Shown: positions 1-8,705 of the stretch, piece after piece | Layout: every line of letters begins with the position of its first letter | How positions within the stretch are numbered: position 1 is the first letter of the stretch | Origin: Tindallia californiensis | GTDB lineage: Bacteria; Bacillota; Clostridia; Peptostreptococcales; Tindalliaceae | Length of the DNA stretch: 38,056 nucleotides | Reading direction: 5' to 3' | Assembly (NCBI RefSeq): GCF_900107405.1 | Contig: NZ_FNPV01000012.1 | Coordinates: 1 to 38,056 of the forward strand | Position numbers and translations under genes: made by a program | The notes under the pieces: model-generated | Told to the model about the DNA's origin: nothing | The model's input: only the letters and a program-made list of their open reading frames with translations | The model's database searches: none

Positions 1-1623
1 TGGGAAGCCAGTGAGGACATTACGCTGTCGATCCCTCTTACTGATACGGAAACCGAAACCGACTATTTCTTAGTAAGTGCTTTAACGGAAGATCAGTACC
101 AACAGTTGCATCAACGAAGTGTTGTTAATTATGATGGCTATGTTCGTGCTTACAAGAACTATCGACGAGACCACGATTCAGACTTTGACCCGGAGGGGAA
201 TACGGATTATCAAGAAGATTATTATTGGAAACTCTTTGATCTGGAAAGAGCTGGAAATCATCCAGAAAGTGTTACTTTAACGGTTCAAGGCACTTCTACT
301 CATGTGAACAGTGAGGGAGAGGTAGTGCATGGGTTTTCTGAGAAGGCTTCAGCCCTACTGGCCGCTGCTGAACCCCTAGGCCTAATGAGTTTTTCGGATG
401 GTTCTCCTGGTAGTCAGTCTACTAGTACTACCATTAAATCCTTAGATGATTTCCAAAACCTTGATCAGTTTCGCGCTTTCCGAAATGCTGCCGCTAATGA
501 TGGTCTTTATTTTTGGCGCGATGGGACGGCCTCGGCGAAGGTGGTTTATCCCCGTAGCATTACAGAAACCATCCATATTCATAAAGATTTTTTCTCAACA
601 CCGGGTAAAGGTAGTAAGGTTCTTGGAAAAGGACTACATTCAGTAACTGGTGATTATTATTCAATCATTGTTCAAGAATCAGGATCGTTCACAGGATTCA
701 GGCCAGGAAACGCCGGTATTCGTTTTACCGAGCTTCAGGAGTTTAGAGAGCCAGGATATGGACCCTCTCATACAACTACATTAGAAATTGGTAGAATTTA
801 TTATGTGAACAATCCATTAGAAGGACCTATTAGCATTAGCGAACCATCTTCGCGTTCTGCTTATAGAAGCGGCTATCCCATCGCAAATGCAGAAATGGTA
901 CAGAGTCTTGAATACCGTTTTCCTGAAGATATACCTCATCCGGATAACAGCGGTCCTTGCCCGAAGGAATATGTTAAACAATTGGAAGACATGTTTTTGG
1001 AAGCTGTCCACGAACCTGACACTGGAAATACGCCGTTTTTTACTCTTTTCCTAAGCAAAATGGCAGAACAGCAGGCAAAAAGTGCTCATTATCGGTTTTT
1101 ACCGCCGCTGATTGCACGAGCAAGTACTGATGGTAATGTTACTAGACATCTTCATCCTTGGTTTACAGGTCAAGCCAGTGATTGGGTAGGTCTCTTCCCT
1201 TACGGACAATATGCCGGTGGAGTAATAAACGGACTTGACCGTTGGTATTCTGATCAGTTTAGAATTGGAGATACACGACGTTACGTTTTCAATTCACCTA
1301 TGCGCAATCCAGACCATTATGAGACGGGTTTTTCAACTCAAATTCAAAATTCAGATAATCTTTACACCCCTACTCTTGGTAAGGATGGAAAGGAACAAAA
1401 GGGACTGGTTAAACACGTCGGAGTACGAGTGGAAAAGGGTTTTTTAGCTTCAAAAGGTGATTTTCTTCAGGTAGCGCTAGATATTTACGAGGCACCAGAT
1501 GAACTTTCTGATTTCCAACGAATGCCTTACTCTGTTCACACTGAATATGAGTTGACCTTAGGTGATGTTCCTTATTATTTTGATGGTACGATTGATTCAG
1601 GCGGTGGTGCTAGTGTTATGTAA
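1..1623 (+). CDS. Large unknown protein, 5' end cut by window
   Basis: The frame is open from the first base of the window, so the gene begins upstream; at least 540 residues are visible and it ends in TAA. I do not recognise the family. The visible part is rich in aromatic, Asp and Gly residues, has no clear membrane helix, and ends in a short Gly-rich tail (SGGGASVM). It contains only one cysteine, in GPCPKEY. The composition would fit a secreted or surface beta-rich protein, but the N-terminus, where a signal peptide would be, is missing. An internal TTG at 106 is in frame but is not needed as a start because the reading frame continues upstream. A hairpin lies 31 bases after the stop, suggesting this is the last gene of its transcript. 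The function is unassigned. Confidence 0.8.
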   Translation, partial: WEASEDITLSIPLTDTETETDYFLVSALTEDQYQQLHQRSVVNYDGYVRAYKNYRRDHDSDFDPEGNTDYQEDYYWKLFDLERAGNHPESVTLTVQGTSTHVNSEGEVVHGFSEKASALLAAAEPLGLMSFSDGSPGSQSTSTTIKSLDDFQNLDQFRAFRNAAANDGLYFWRDGTASAKVVYPRSITETIHIHKDFFSTPGKGSKVLGKGLHSVTGDYYSIIVQESGSFTGFRPGNAGIRFTELQEFREPGYGPSHTTTLEIGRIYYVNNPLEGPISISEPSSRSAYRSGYPIANAEMVQSLEYRFPEDIPHPDNSGPCPKEYVKQLEDMFLEAVHEPDTGNTPFFTLFLSKMAEQQAKSAHYRFLPPLIARASTDGNVTRHLHPWFTGQASDWVGLFPYGQYAGGVINGLDRWYSDQFRIGDTRRYVFNSPMRNPDHYETGFSTQIQNSDNLYTPTLGKDGKEQKGLVKHVGVRVEKGFLASKGDFLQVALDIYEAPDELSDFQRMPYSVHTEYELTLGDVPYYFDGTIDSGGGASVM

Positions 1624-1654
1624 CCCCCCGCCCCTGACGATCCATTCTTTTTAC

Positions 1655-1681
1655 CCAGCCCCTCACAAAGGGAGGGGCTGG
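1655..1681 (+). terminator. Hairpin after the first gene
   Basis: A perfect 10-bp stem CCAGCCCCTC / GAGGGGCTGG encloses a 7-base loop. It is followed by only a short T-rich stretch (TATCTTTA), so it is a moderate intrinsic terminator. It lies between convergent genes and probably serves the plus-strand gene. Confidence 0.65.
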
Positions 1682-1733
1682 TATCTTTAGGAACAGGAGG
1701 AAAAAAGTATTTTCCACCGTTGCTCCTATCAAA

Positions 1734-2294
1734 TTAAGAACGATAGTGGATTTGGATATTCGAATTTAATAATCTCTCAAAAATCTTTATTCTCTCTATT
1801 ACTTCTAAGGATTCAAAAGAAAACATGGAAATTGACTGCCATAAAAAAACCCACCCGCCGATATAGAGACCTTCTACGGCTAAGTCGCCGGCCAAATTTA
1901 ATGAAGCGTTGGCTTTCAGAGAAAATGCCGTTAGCAAAAATAAAAGCGCTACCACAAAATATTTAGCACTTTTTCCGTAAAGCAGCTTCTTTTTTTGTTT
2001 TGCTAAGTAGCGTTGATACTTAAAATTCGCCCGCAAAGCTTCTTTTAACACTTTTTCCTGCTCTTCGTTTTCCTCTGCCACCATAAACCACAACTCTATC
2101 TTCTGACGGACAGGAATATCTTTGGAACACCTCTCAATAAAATAGATCAGATTGGCGTTTAGTTCTCGAATTTCCAGATAAGAACTGTCCCACTCGTTAA
2201 AAGCACTTAAAAGTTTTTCAATGTATACTTCTATAATAAATTCACCTTGTTCATTCTTTTTATAAAGTTGATTTACATATTCATTTCTTTGCAA
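1734..2294 (-). CDS. Two-helix membrane protein, unknown function
   Basis: The protein has a hydrophilic, charged N-terminal part of about 110 residues with likely coiled or helical segments (WDSSYLEIRELNANLIYFIERC). It is followed by two hydrophobic helices near residues 112-128 and 136-156 and a short cytosolic tail. This resembles the general layout of small SLATT-like or other 2-TM accessory proteins, but I cannot assign a family. A TTG start at 2294 is chosen because GAGAGGTGGG sits 9 bases upstream; a longer frame opens at GTG 2342 without a well-placed ribosome binding site. It stands alone on the minus strand, convergent with the gene before it. Confidence 0.6.
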   Translation of the reverse strand: MQRNEYVNQLYKKNEQGEFIIEVYIEKLLSAFNEWDSSYLEIRELNANLIYFIERCSKDIPVRQKIELWFMVAEENEEQEKVLKEALRANFKYQRYLAKQKKKLLYGKSAKYFVVALLFLLTAFSLKANASLNLAGDLAVEGLYIGGWVFLWQSISMFSFESLEVIERIKIFERLLNSNIQIHYRS

Positions 2295-2658
2295 AGCACT
2301 CTTCCCACCTCTCTTTTGTGCTACTTTATCATATTGTCTCACTGTATAAAAGAGTACCCTTTTTTCCTTCTTTTAACAAGGTGACCATTAATAAGAAAAG
2401 AATCCTAGCCAATTATTTTGCATAGCCAATTATTTTGCTGCCGTTTTTGTCCTATTTTCGAACATTATTTGCTAAATCCACTCCCGTTGTACGTTTAATT
2501 GCCAAATTCGCATAATTCACTCTTTTCAAATGCTATATTCTTCAATTGTTCGCAATTTTATAATTATTCACTCTCTATCCTTATTTTTAGCCCTTCTTCG
2601 ATTTCATTAAAAGAAATTTTTCTTAACTCTTTATTCCAAAATATTGAAAATTGTCATA
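2295..2658. other. AT-rich intergenic region upstream of nhaC
   Basis: This stretch of about 365 bases has no convincing gene. A short plus-strand frame at 2499-2696 has no ribosome binding site and runs through the promoter, so it is rejected. The region holds a tandem 16-base repeat (2406-2438) and a small inverted repeat AATTG-TTCG-CAATT near 2543. It ends in a sigma-54-type promoter, so it is probably the upstream control region for the nhaC operon. Confidence 0.6.
2406..2438. repeat. Tandem 16-base repeat, possible activator site
   Basis: TAGCCAATTATTTTGC occurs twice, at 2406-2421 and 2423-2438, separated by one base (17-bp period). It lies about 250 bases upstream of the sigma-54-type promoter, a distance typical of enhancer sites for sigma-54 activators. 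That role is inferred from position only. Confidence 0.5.
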
Positions 2659-2674
2659 TTGGCATAAAACTTGC
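2659..2674 (+). promoter_or_regulatory. Sigma-54 (-24/-12) promoter for nhaC operon
   Basis: TTGGCATAAAACTTGC matches the sigma-54 pattern TTGGCA-N6-TTGC exactly. The invariant GG (2661-2662) and GC (2673-2674) are separated by 10 bases. Transcription would start near 2686, about 47 bases before the nhaC ATG. A sigma-70 reading (TTGGCA-N17-TTAAAT) is possible in the same place but is weaker. A sigma-54 activator gene is not present in the window. Confidence 0.7.
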
Positions 2675-2732
2675 GATATTATTAAATGACAACTAGAATA
2701 GTATAAAATAACACTTAGGAGGTATTTTATTC

Positions 2733-4118
2733 ATGTCTGACACAAGACCATCTATTGGCGAAGCACTACTATCCTTTCTATTTTTAATCATCGTTATGGG
2801 AATTAGTATTGGCGTTTATGGCGCTGATCCACATATTCCTATGCTGATGGGAGTTGGTTTTGCAGCGTTGATGGCACTAAAAATCGGCTTTTCCTGGGAA
2901 GAGATTGAAAAAAGTATGTATGATGGAATTTATCAAGCGTTACAAGCAATGATTATTTTAGCAATTATCGGTGTGTTAATCGGCGTTTGGCTCTTGGCCG
3001 GCGTGGTTCCCACCATGATTTACTACGGGCTGGGCATACTAACCCCTACCATATTCCTGGTAGCCACCGCCTTAATCTGCTCCGTTACCTCTTTAGCCAC
3101 CGGAACTTCCTGGGGAACCATGGGGACTATCGGACTTGCCTTAATGGGCATTGCTCAAGGTCTTGGCATTCCAGCACCAATTGCGGCCGGTGCCATCATT
3201 TCCGGTGCTTACTTCGGAGATAAGATGTCGCCTTTTTCCGACACCACCAATCTGGCACCTGCCATGGCTGGTACTGACGTTTTTACCCATATTAAGTTTA
3301 TGTTGGGTAATACGGTTATTTCATACGGAATTGCTCTTTTAGTCTTTTTATACTTAGGTTTTCAGTTTAGCACTACCGGTGCCGAATTAGGTGCTATTGA
3401 AGAGATACGAGAAGGGCTGCAGGCTCATTTTACTATTTCTCCCCTTCTTTTATTACCACCTGTTTTAGTCATTGGATCTATCGCCAAAAAAGTTCCAGCA
3501 ATCCCCGGTATTACGATCGGTATTTTAGTTGGCGTTATTTTTGCTCCTATTTTTCAAGGGGCTGACTTTGGCGATATTCTAGCCGCCAGCTATGGTGGAT
3601 TCGTTAGCGAAACTGGTTTAACAACCATCGATGATCTGTTATCTTCTGGCGGCTTAACCAGTATGCTTTATTCCATCTCCCTAACCTTAATTGCCATGAT
3701 GTTTGGCGGAATTATGGAACAGACAAAACAGTTAGAGGTCATTGTCGAAGCCTTGCTTCGCAGGGTAAAAAGCATCCCCGGTTTAATCGGTCTTACCATC
3801 GCAACTTGCATTGGTAGTAACGCTACCATGCCAGAGCAGTACATTGCTATTGTGGTTCCGGGAAGAATGTATGCTCCTGCCTACAAAGAAAAAGGACTCC
3901 ATCCCAAAACCTTGTCTAACGCCCTAGAATCTTCAGGAACTTTAACTTCTGCCTTAATTCCATGGAATACCTGCGGGGTGTTTATCTATAGTGTGTTGGG
4001 CGTAGCCACCTTAGATTACGCAAAATGGGCGGTATTTAATTACACGACGCCGATCGTTGTATTTGCTTTATCTTTCACCGGTTATACGGTAGCAAAATTA
4101 GATTCCAATAAGTCTTAG
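2733..4118 (+). CDS. nhaC: NhaC-family Na+/H+ antiporter
   Basis: A 461-residue polytopic membrane protein with about eleven or twelve hydrophobic segments, the usual length for NhaC. Recognisable family stretches include GTSWGTMGTIG near residues 128-138, GAYFGDKMSPFSDTTNLAPA near 159-178 and ESSGTLTSALIPWNTCG in the C-terminal third. NhaC exchanges external protons for internal sodium, supporting pH and sodium balance; related members exchange malate/lactate or other organic ions. The ATG follows TAGGAGGT at good spacing. It is the first gene after the sigma-54-type promoter and precedes a peptidase-like hydrolase and a carboxylate/peptide carrier, so it may exchange Na+ with an organic solute rather than act only in pH homeostasis. 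The family call is firm; the exact substrate is not known. Confidence 0.88.
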   Translation: MSDTRPSIGEALLSFLFLIIVMGISIGVYGADPHIPMLMGVGFAALMALKIGFSWEEIEKSMYDGIYQALQAMIILAIIGVLIGVWLLAGVVPTMIYYGLGILTPTIFLVATALICSVTSLATGTSWGTMGTIGLALMGIAQGLGIPAPIAAGAIISGAYFGDKMSPFSDTTNLAPAMAGTDVFTHIKFMLGNTVISYGIALLVFLYLGFQFSTTGAELGAIEEIREGLQAHFTISPLLLLPPVLVIGSIAKKVPAIPGITIGILVGVIFAPIFQGADFGDILAASYGGFVSETGLTTIDDLLSSGGLTSMLYSISLTLIAMMFGGIMEQTKQLEVIVEALLRRVKSIPGLIGLTIATCIGSNATMPEQYIAIVVPGRMYAPAYKEKGLHPKTLSNALESSGTLTSALIPWNTCGVFIYSVLGVATLDYAKWAVFNYTTPIVVFALSFTGYTVAKLDSNKS

Positions 4119-4195
4119 TTTGCTTCATAATCACCGAATTCAATACAAAAACCCTTCGCTTTCTATCTATAACCTATATATGACGAAAGCAGTCC

Positions 4196-4223
4196 ACTCC
4201 TTCGCCTTACCAAGCGAAGGAGT
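4196..4223 (+). terminator. Intercistronic hairpin between nhaC and the amidohydrolase
   Basis: A perfect 10-bp stem ACTCCTTCGC / GCGAAGGAGT has an 8-base loop and no real T tract after it. It lies 78 bases past nhaC and 47 bases before the next start. It may be a leaky terminator or an mRNA-stability element that lowers expression of the two downstream genes relative to nhaC. Confidence 0.5.
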
Positions 4224-4270
4224 TTCAGTATAAAAAAAGACAACCTTCCATTAGAAAGGAGCAACAGGAA

Positions 4271-5371
4271 ATGACAGTATCAATAGACGCTTACGCAAAA
4301 AAGGTGTACCAACAAATTCACTCTACTCCAGAAGTAGGCTTTGAAGAGCATAAAACCTCTCGCTTCATCGCCGAAGAGCTAAAAAAAATGAATTACCAAG
4401 TACTTGAAAATGTTGGAGGCACAGGTGTCATAGGTATTCTTGACAGTGGAAAAGCTGGCCCTGTCTTTGGATTAAGAGCGGATATGGATGCCTTAGCCTT
4501 CGAAAAAAACAAAATAAAGTATGTTTTTCATGCCTGTGGTCATGACGCACATTCCGCTATAGTGTTGGCAACTGCAAAAAAAGTCAGCGAACAGGGCATT
4601 AAACAAGGGAAACTCTATTTGGTTTTTCAACAGGCTGAAGAAAAGTTGGGAGCTAACCAAATGATCGACAGTGGCCAATTAGACGAATTGGAGGAACTGG
4701 TAGGCATTCATCTCAGACCTATCCAGGAATGCCGCCTTGGCCAGGCAACACCTGCACTGTACCATGGTTCAAGCAAAAGAGTGGATGTTCAAGTAAAAGG
4801 CTTGAACGCTCATGGTGCCAGACCACACTTAGGGATCAACGCGGTTGACGCCAGTGTTATGCTGACAAATGCTATCAATTGCATCAAAGCAGACCCAGAC
4901 GTATCTCATTCTATTAAAGTAACTCGTTTGAACGCTGGAGGTGATACCTTTAATACCATTCCCGATAAAGCAACTTTAACAATGGATATCAGGGCACAAA
5001 CTAATGAAGTAATGGAATCGATTCTTGAAAAAGTGAAGCTAGCTGTTGAGCATAGCGGAAAGCATTTAGGAGGTGTCGGAGAAATTACCAGTATTAATGG
5101 TTCTCCAGCCGCTGAATATGACGCCCATATGGTCGCTTTGGCTAAAAATGCTATCATGGAAGAATTAGGAGAATCTTTAGAAGCAATCAGCACACCAGGA
5201 GCAGAAGATTTTCATTTTTATACGCAACGCTTAGGGGTCAAAACGGCCTATATCGGTCTTGGCGCTGATCTCTCACCAGGGTTACATCATCCAGAAATGA
5301 ACTTTCATCAGGATGCTTTGATCAATGGCGTCAACTTATTATTTAATATGACAAGAAAAAAACTAATGTAA
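4271..5371 (+). CDS. M20 family amidohydrolase / N-acyl amino acid hydrolase
   Basis: A 366-residue cytosolic metal-dependent hydrolase of the M20D group (hippurate hydrolase, N-acyl-amino-acid amidohydrolase, AbgA/AbgB-like). Visible motifs are GLRADMDAL (67-75), HACGHDAH with C89 and H91, QQAEE with E123/E124, GIHLRP with H147, and the C-terminal HHPEMNFH (about 342) supplying the last metal ligand. The family cleaves the amide bond of N-acyl or aminoacyl-type substrates to release a free amino acid. The FQPAEE and GLHVWP signatures of close relatives are varied here (QQAEE, GIHLRP), so substrate preference cannot be read. The ATG follows AGAAAGGAGC. It lies between nhaC and a YfcC carrier, suggesting import and hydrolysis of an acylated amino acid or dipeptide. 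Confidence 0.85.
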   Translation: MTVSIDAYAKKVYQQIHSTPEVGFEEHKTSRFIAEELKKMNYQVLENVGGTGVIGILDSGKAGPVFGLRADMDALAFEKNKIKYVFHACGHDAHSAIVLATAKKVSEQGIKQGKLYLVFQQAEEKLGANQMIDSGQLDELEELVGIHLRPIQECRLGQATPALYHGSSKRVDVQVKGLNAHGARPHLGINAVDASVMLTNAINCIKADPDVSHSIKVTRLNAGGDTFNTIPDKATLTMDIRAQTNEVMESILEKVKLAVEHSGKHLGGVGEITSINGSPAAEYDAHMVALAKNAIMEELGESLEAISTPGAEDFHFYTQRLGVKTAYIGLGADLSPGLHHPEMNFHQDALINGVNLLFNMTRKKLM

Positions 5372-5429
5372 TCAAGCAAAATCAAATGCCATTATATTTC
5401 ATATTTCATACCAAAAAGGAGTGTCTGTA

Positions 5430-6824
5430 ATGACCGCCAAAGAAAAAACTCACAAGAAATTTCAGGTGCCTCATACCTATACATTAATTATGATTTTTGT
5501 CATCTTTGCCGCCTTGTCTACTTATATTATTCCCGCAGGCGAATACACCATGACAGAAGACGAAACGCTGGGGATTACCTTAATCGATCCCGATAGTTTT
5601 GCATTCGTTGAGAAAAATCCAGTTGGACTTTTTACATTCCTTACTTCTATTCACCAAGGAATGGTAAATGGCGCTAATGTTATTTTTCTAGTGTTTCTGG
5701 TGGGTGGCTTTTTTCAGGTAATTAATGATACCGGAGCCTTAGATGCAGGAATCCGTGCTGCTATTGAAAAACTTCAGGGAAAAGAGTTGATGGTGATCCC
5801 TTTCATTATGCTTATCATGGCTATCTTGGGCATGTTAGGCATTGTCATCAATGCGGTTATTGCCTTTATTCCAATAGGCGTAGTATTAGCAAAACGGCTT
5901 AAACTAGACCCTCTCGTCGGTATGGCCATTATGTACCTGGGAGCTTACTCCGGCTTCGCCATGACTCCTATGGGACCTTTCAACACAGCTATCGCACAAG
6001 AAATTGCTGGAGTACCTATTTTCTCTGGTTTCGGCTATAGAACGACTGTGATGGTGGTCGTATTCATCGCTACCGTTATTTACGTCATGCATTATGCTAA
6101 AAAAATACGGGTAAACCCAGAAAAAAGCATCCTGGGCCAAGTAGATTTCGAAGTCAGCCAAACCGCTGAAGACATTCATTTCAACTTCTCTCATGCTATT
6201 ATTCTAACAACTTTAGCTATTGGCTTTGCAGGATATGCTTATGGCTCAACCAGCCTTGGATGGGGACTAGATTACCTCAGTGGTATTATGCTCGGTGTCG
6301 CTTTAATTACAGGTGTTGTAGCAAAAATACATCCAGACGAAATGGCAAAATCTTTTATCAAAGGAGCTCAATCCATGGTGTTTGGTGCTCTGGTCATCGG
6401 GTTTGCCTCTTCCATCACTATTTTGTTAACGGATGGACGAATTATTCATACGATTATCCACGGAATGTCTATTCCTCTAGGAGCCGTAGGGCCTATTTTT
6501 TCATCGATAGGCATGTTTTTAGCCAATCTTCTGTTCAACTTTTTCGTACCATCCGGTTCTGGCCAGGCTTATGTGGTCATGCCCCTTCTTTCACCCATGG
6601 CTGATGTTGTGGGAGTATCTCGACAAGTAGCTGTATCAGCTTTTCAATATGGTGACGGGATTTCAAATATTATCATCCCTACATCCGGCGTTTTAATGGG
6701 CGCCATAGGAGTTGCTAAAATCCCTTACGAAAAATGGTTAAAATTTGTTATGCCTATTTTCGGTATATGGACTGGAATCGCTGTATTATCTATTGGATTT
6801 GCAACCTTGATCGGCTGGAGTTAA
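5430..6824 (+). CDS. YfcC family (C4-dicarboxylate/peptide-type) membrane carrier
   Basis: A 464-residue polytopic membrane protein of the YfcC/DcuC-like superfamily, with the N-terminal signature FKVPHTYTLI-type sequence here as FQVPHTYTLIMIF followed by IIPAGEY. Family-like re-entrant stretches are visible, such as NAVIAFIPIGVVLAKRLKLD and FFVPSGSGQAYVVMPLLSP. The substrate is inferred as an organic anion, amino acid or peptide. ATG 5430 is chosen over the in-frame GTG at 5421 because AAGGAG (5416-5421) is 8 bases before it. It is the third gene of the nhaC set, 58 bases after the amidohydrolase, and ends at a strong terminator. It probably imports the amidohydrolase substrate or exports a product, with NhaC cycling the sodium. 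Confidence 0.82.
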   Translation: MTAKEKTHKKFQVPHTYTLIMIFVIFAALSTYIIPAGEYTMTEDETLGITLIDPDSFAFVEKNPVGLFTFLTSIHQGMVNGANVIFLVFLVGGFFQVINDTGALDAGIRAAIEKLQGKELMVIPFIMLIMAILGMLGIVINAVIAFIPIGVVLAKRLKLDPLVGMAIMYLGAYSGFAMTPMGPFNTAIAQEIAGVPIFSGFGYRTTVMVVVFIATVIYVMHYAKKIRVNPEKSILGQVDFEVSQTAEDIHFNFSHAIILTTLAIGFAGYAYGSTSLGWGLDYLSGIMLGVALITGVVAKIHPDEMAKSFIKGAQSMVFGALVIGFASSITILLTDGRIIHTIIHGMSIPLGAVGPIFSSIGMFLANLLFNFFVPSGSGQAYVVMPLLSPMADVVGVSRQVAVSAFQYGDGISNIIIPTSGVLMGAIGVAKIPYEKWLKFVMPIFGIWTGIAVLSIGFATLIGWS

Positions 6825-7639
6825 AGCAAAGCCCCTTCTGCAAAAGCAGCGGGGGTTTTTCTTTTGGATTTAGATCCAAGACCGAGAAAGTAAATATGAA
6901 TACTTCCCGTAAAGGGATTGTTGCTTACTTTGTTTTCTACCTGAAAAATATCCCTAATGACATGTTCCTGCAGTACCTGCTCCGGACTTCCAAAGCTTTT
7001 AATGGTTCCTTGATGCAAAAGAATGATTTTATCACAATAGCTAGAAGCAATGTTTAAGTCATGAATGGCGGATAAAATACTAATATCCAGTTCTGAAATA
7101 ATTTCCATGACTTCTATTTGGTATTTAATATCTAGATGATTTGTCGGTTCATCAAGAATTAACAACTCTGGCTTTTGCGTTAAACTTCTGGCAAACAAGA
7201 CCCGTTGTTTTTCTCCACCGGACAAGGTCGTAAAGCTTCTGTTGGAAAATGCTTTCATCCCCACTTTTTCAATCATTTCATCGACAATCATGTAATCCGC
7301 CCGAGAATAGTTTTCGAAGGTTTTTTTATGCGGAGCTCTTCCCATTGCCACCATTTCTCGAACCGTAAAATCAAAATCAATGGTAGATTCCTGTTTTAAT
7401 ACCGCCATCTTCTTTGCGGTTTCTTTTTCTGACAAGGTACTGATATCCTGATGATCCATCAAAATAGTTCCTTTATCTGGACGCAGTGTTTTATAAATGG
7501 TTTTTAATAAGGTGGATTTTCCGCTCCCGTTTGGACCAACGATCCCGATAATTTCTTTGTTTTCTACTGCAAAACTAATGTCTTCAATAATTGGCGATCC
7601 ATCGATTGATAGTGACAGGTCTTTTACAGAAACCATCAT
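6821..7639 (-). CDS. btuD: Cobalamin-type ABC transporter, ATP-binding protein
   Basis: A 272-residue ATPase of the FecE/BtuD group. Walker A GPNGSGKS (35-42), the Q-loop at LKQES, signature LSGGEKQR and Walker B LLILDEPTNHLD are all intact. It energises import of a cobalamin- or siderophore-sized substrate through the neighbouring permease. ATG 7639 overlaps the permease stop by four bases (ATGA), with GGAGGTGG upstream, so the genes are translationally coupled. The C-terminal tail of about 15 residues (rich in Lys, Ala, Glu) overlaps the terminator of the convergent YfcC gene and the stops overlap by 3 bases; this tail looks like an extension beyond the family core. The cobalamin riboswitch at the head of the operon supports a corrinoid substrate. 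Confidence 0.88.
   Translation of the reverse strand: MMVSVKDLSLSIDGSPIIEDISFAVENKEIIGIVGPNGSGKSTLLKTIYKTLRPDKGTILMDHQDISTLSEKETAKKMAVLKQESTIDFDFTVREMVAMGRAPHKKTFENYSRADYMIVDEMIEKVGMKAFSNRSFTTLSGGEKQRVLFARSLTQKPELLILDEPTNHLDIKYQIEVMEIISELDISILSAIHDLNIASSYCDKIILLHQGTIKSFGSPEQVLQEHVIRDIFQVENKVSNNPFTGSIHIYFLGLGSKSKRKTPAAFAEGALL
6831..6865 (+). terminator. Terminator of the nhaC operon, inside the convergent gene
   Basis: CCCCTTCTGC, loop AAAA, GCAGCGGGG and then TTTTTCTTTT form an imperfect GC-rich hairpin with a long T tract starting 7 bases after the YfcC stop. The same bases encode the last residues of the convergent ABC ATPase on the minus strand. Confidence 0.85.
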
Positions 7640-8691
7640 TTAGAGCCACCTCCAAAGGAGTAGTCATTCTTTCTAAGCAGCCAGATAAAAAATGGCCCTC
7701 CAAATAAGGCCGTAATGGTGCCTATAGGCATTTCTTCCGGCGCAAACAAGGTTCTAGCCAGCACATCTGCCCATATAAGAAACACAGCACCTAACAATGC
7801 CGATAAAGGAAGTACTTTTTTATGATCCGCTCCCACTAAGAAACGGGTTACATGAGGCACCATTAACCCTACAAACCCTATAGCACCACTAATTGCCACC
7901 ATAATTCCTGTTGTCAGGGCCGTCACCACTAATAGCATTTTGCTAAGTTGATGGGTATTCACTCCAAGAGTGATAGCTGTTTCTTCCCCCATTAACAAAA
8001 TATTAAGCATTCTGGATTGGTAAAAAAGAAAAAGAAAGGTACCGATAACGGCTATCAAAGGAATCCATAAATGAGACCATTTAGTACCACCTAAACTTCC
8101 CATCATCCAAAAGAGCGCATTGCGGATTCCTTCTTCTCTTGGTGCTGTCATAATAATAATATTCGTTAGTGCATTTAACATGGCCGAAAGAGCTATTCCA
8201 GACAAGATAAGCCGAACAGGCAATACTTTTCCTTTTACTTGCGCCAGCATAAAAATAAACAGAACCGCCGCAAGAGCTCCTGCAAAGGCAGCAAAAGAAA
8301 TCGCCATTTGTCCGAAAAACCGGAAGAATCCTAATACAATCACTAAGGTTGCGCCAACGGAGGCTCCGGAAGACACGCCTAAAATATAGGGATCTGCCAA
8401 CGAATTTCTCAGAAGCGCCTGCATAGTAACTCCTGACAGCGACAGTCCGGCACCAACGATGGCTGCCAGAAGAACTCTCGGAAACCGAATATCCCATACA
8501 ATGTGTTTTTGCGCTGTTGTCCAGTCTTCTTCCAGCAATGGTTCCAACACCGCGAACTGACTAAAGGCAATTTCCCACACGGTTCGAAACCCAATAGAGA
8601 CGGGTCCAATAGCTACAGCCAAGGTAACGGAACCCACCAATAAGACCAAAAACAATATCGATAATTTTGGCATCGAAATCGATTTTTTCAT
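7636..8691 (-). CDS. btuC: Cobalamin-type ABC transporter, FecCD/BtuC permease
   Basis: A 351-residue permease with around ten membrane helices. Family stretches are visible: VLLAAIVGAGLSLSGVTMQALLRN near residues 72-95, LADPYILGVSSGASVGA and the conserved GAIGFVGLMVPHVTR loop that meets the ATPase. The length is typical for BtuC/FecD. It forms a homodimeric channel in the cytoplasmic membrane. ATG 8691 has AGGGAGC upstream. It lies 14 bases after the binding-protein stop and overlaps the ATPase start, placing all three genes in one transcript under the cobalamin riboswitch. Confidence 0.88.
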   Translation of the reverse strand: MKKSISMPKLSILFLVLLVGSVTLAVAIGPVSIGFRTVWEIAFSQFAVLEPLLEEDWTTAQKHIVWDIRFPRVLLAAIVGAGLSLSGVTMQALLRNSLADPYILGVSSGASVGATLVIVLGFFRFFGQMAISFAAFAGALAAVLFIFMLAQVKGKVLPVRLILSGIALSAMLNALTNIIIMTAPREEGIRNALFWMMGSLGGTKWSHLWIPLIAVIGTFLFLFYQSRMLNILLMGEETAITLGVNTHQLSKMLLVVTALTTGIMVAISGAIGFVGLMVPHVTRFLVGADHKKVLPLSALLGAVFLIWADVLARTLFAPEEMPIGTITALFGGPFFIWLLRKNDYSFGGGSK

Positions 8692-8705
8692 CTAGACAGC
8701 TCCCT

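Noticed and set aside
2499-2696. Small frame upstream of nhaC
   Set aside because: It has no ribosome binding site and spans the sigma-54 promoter.
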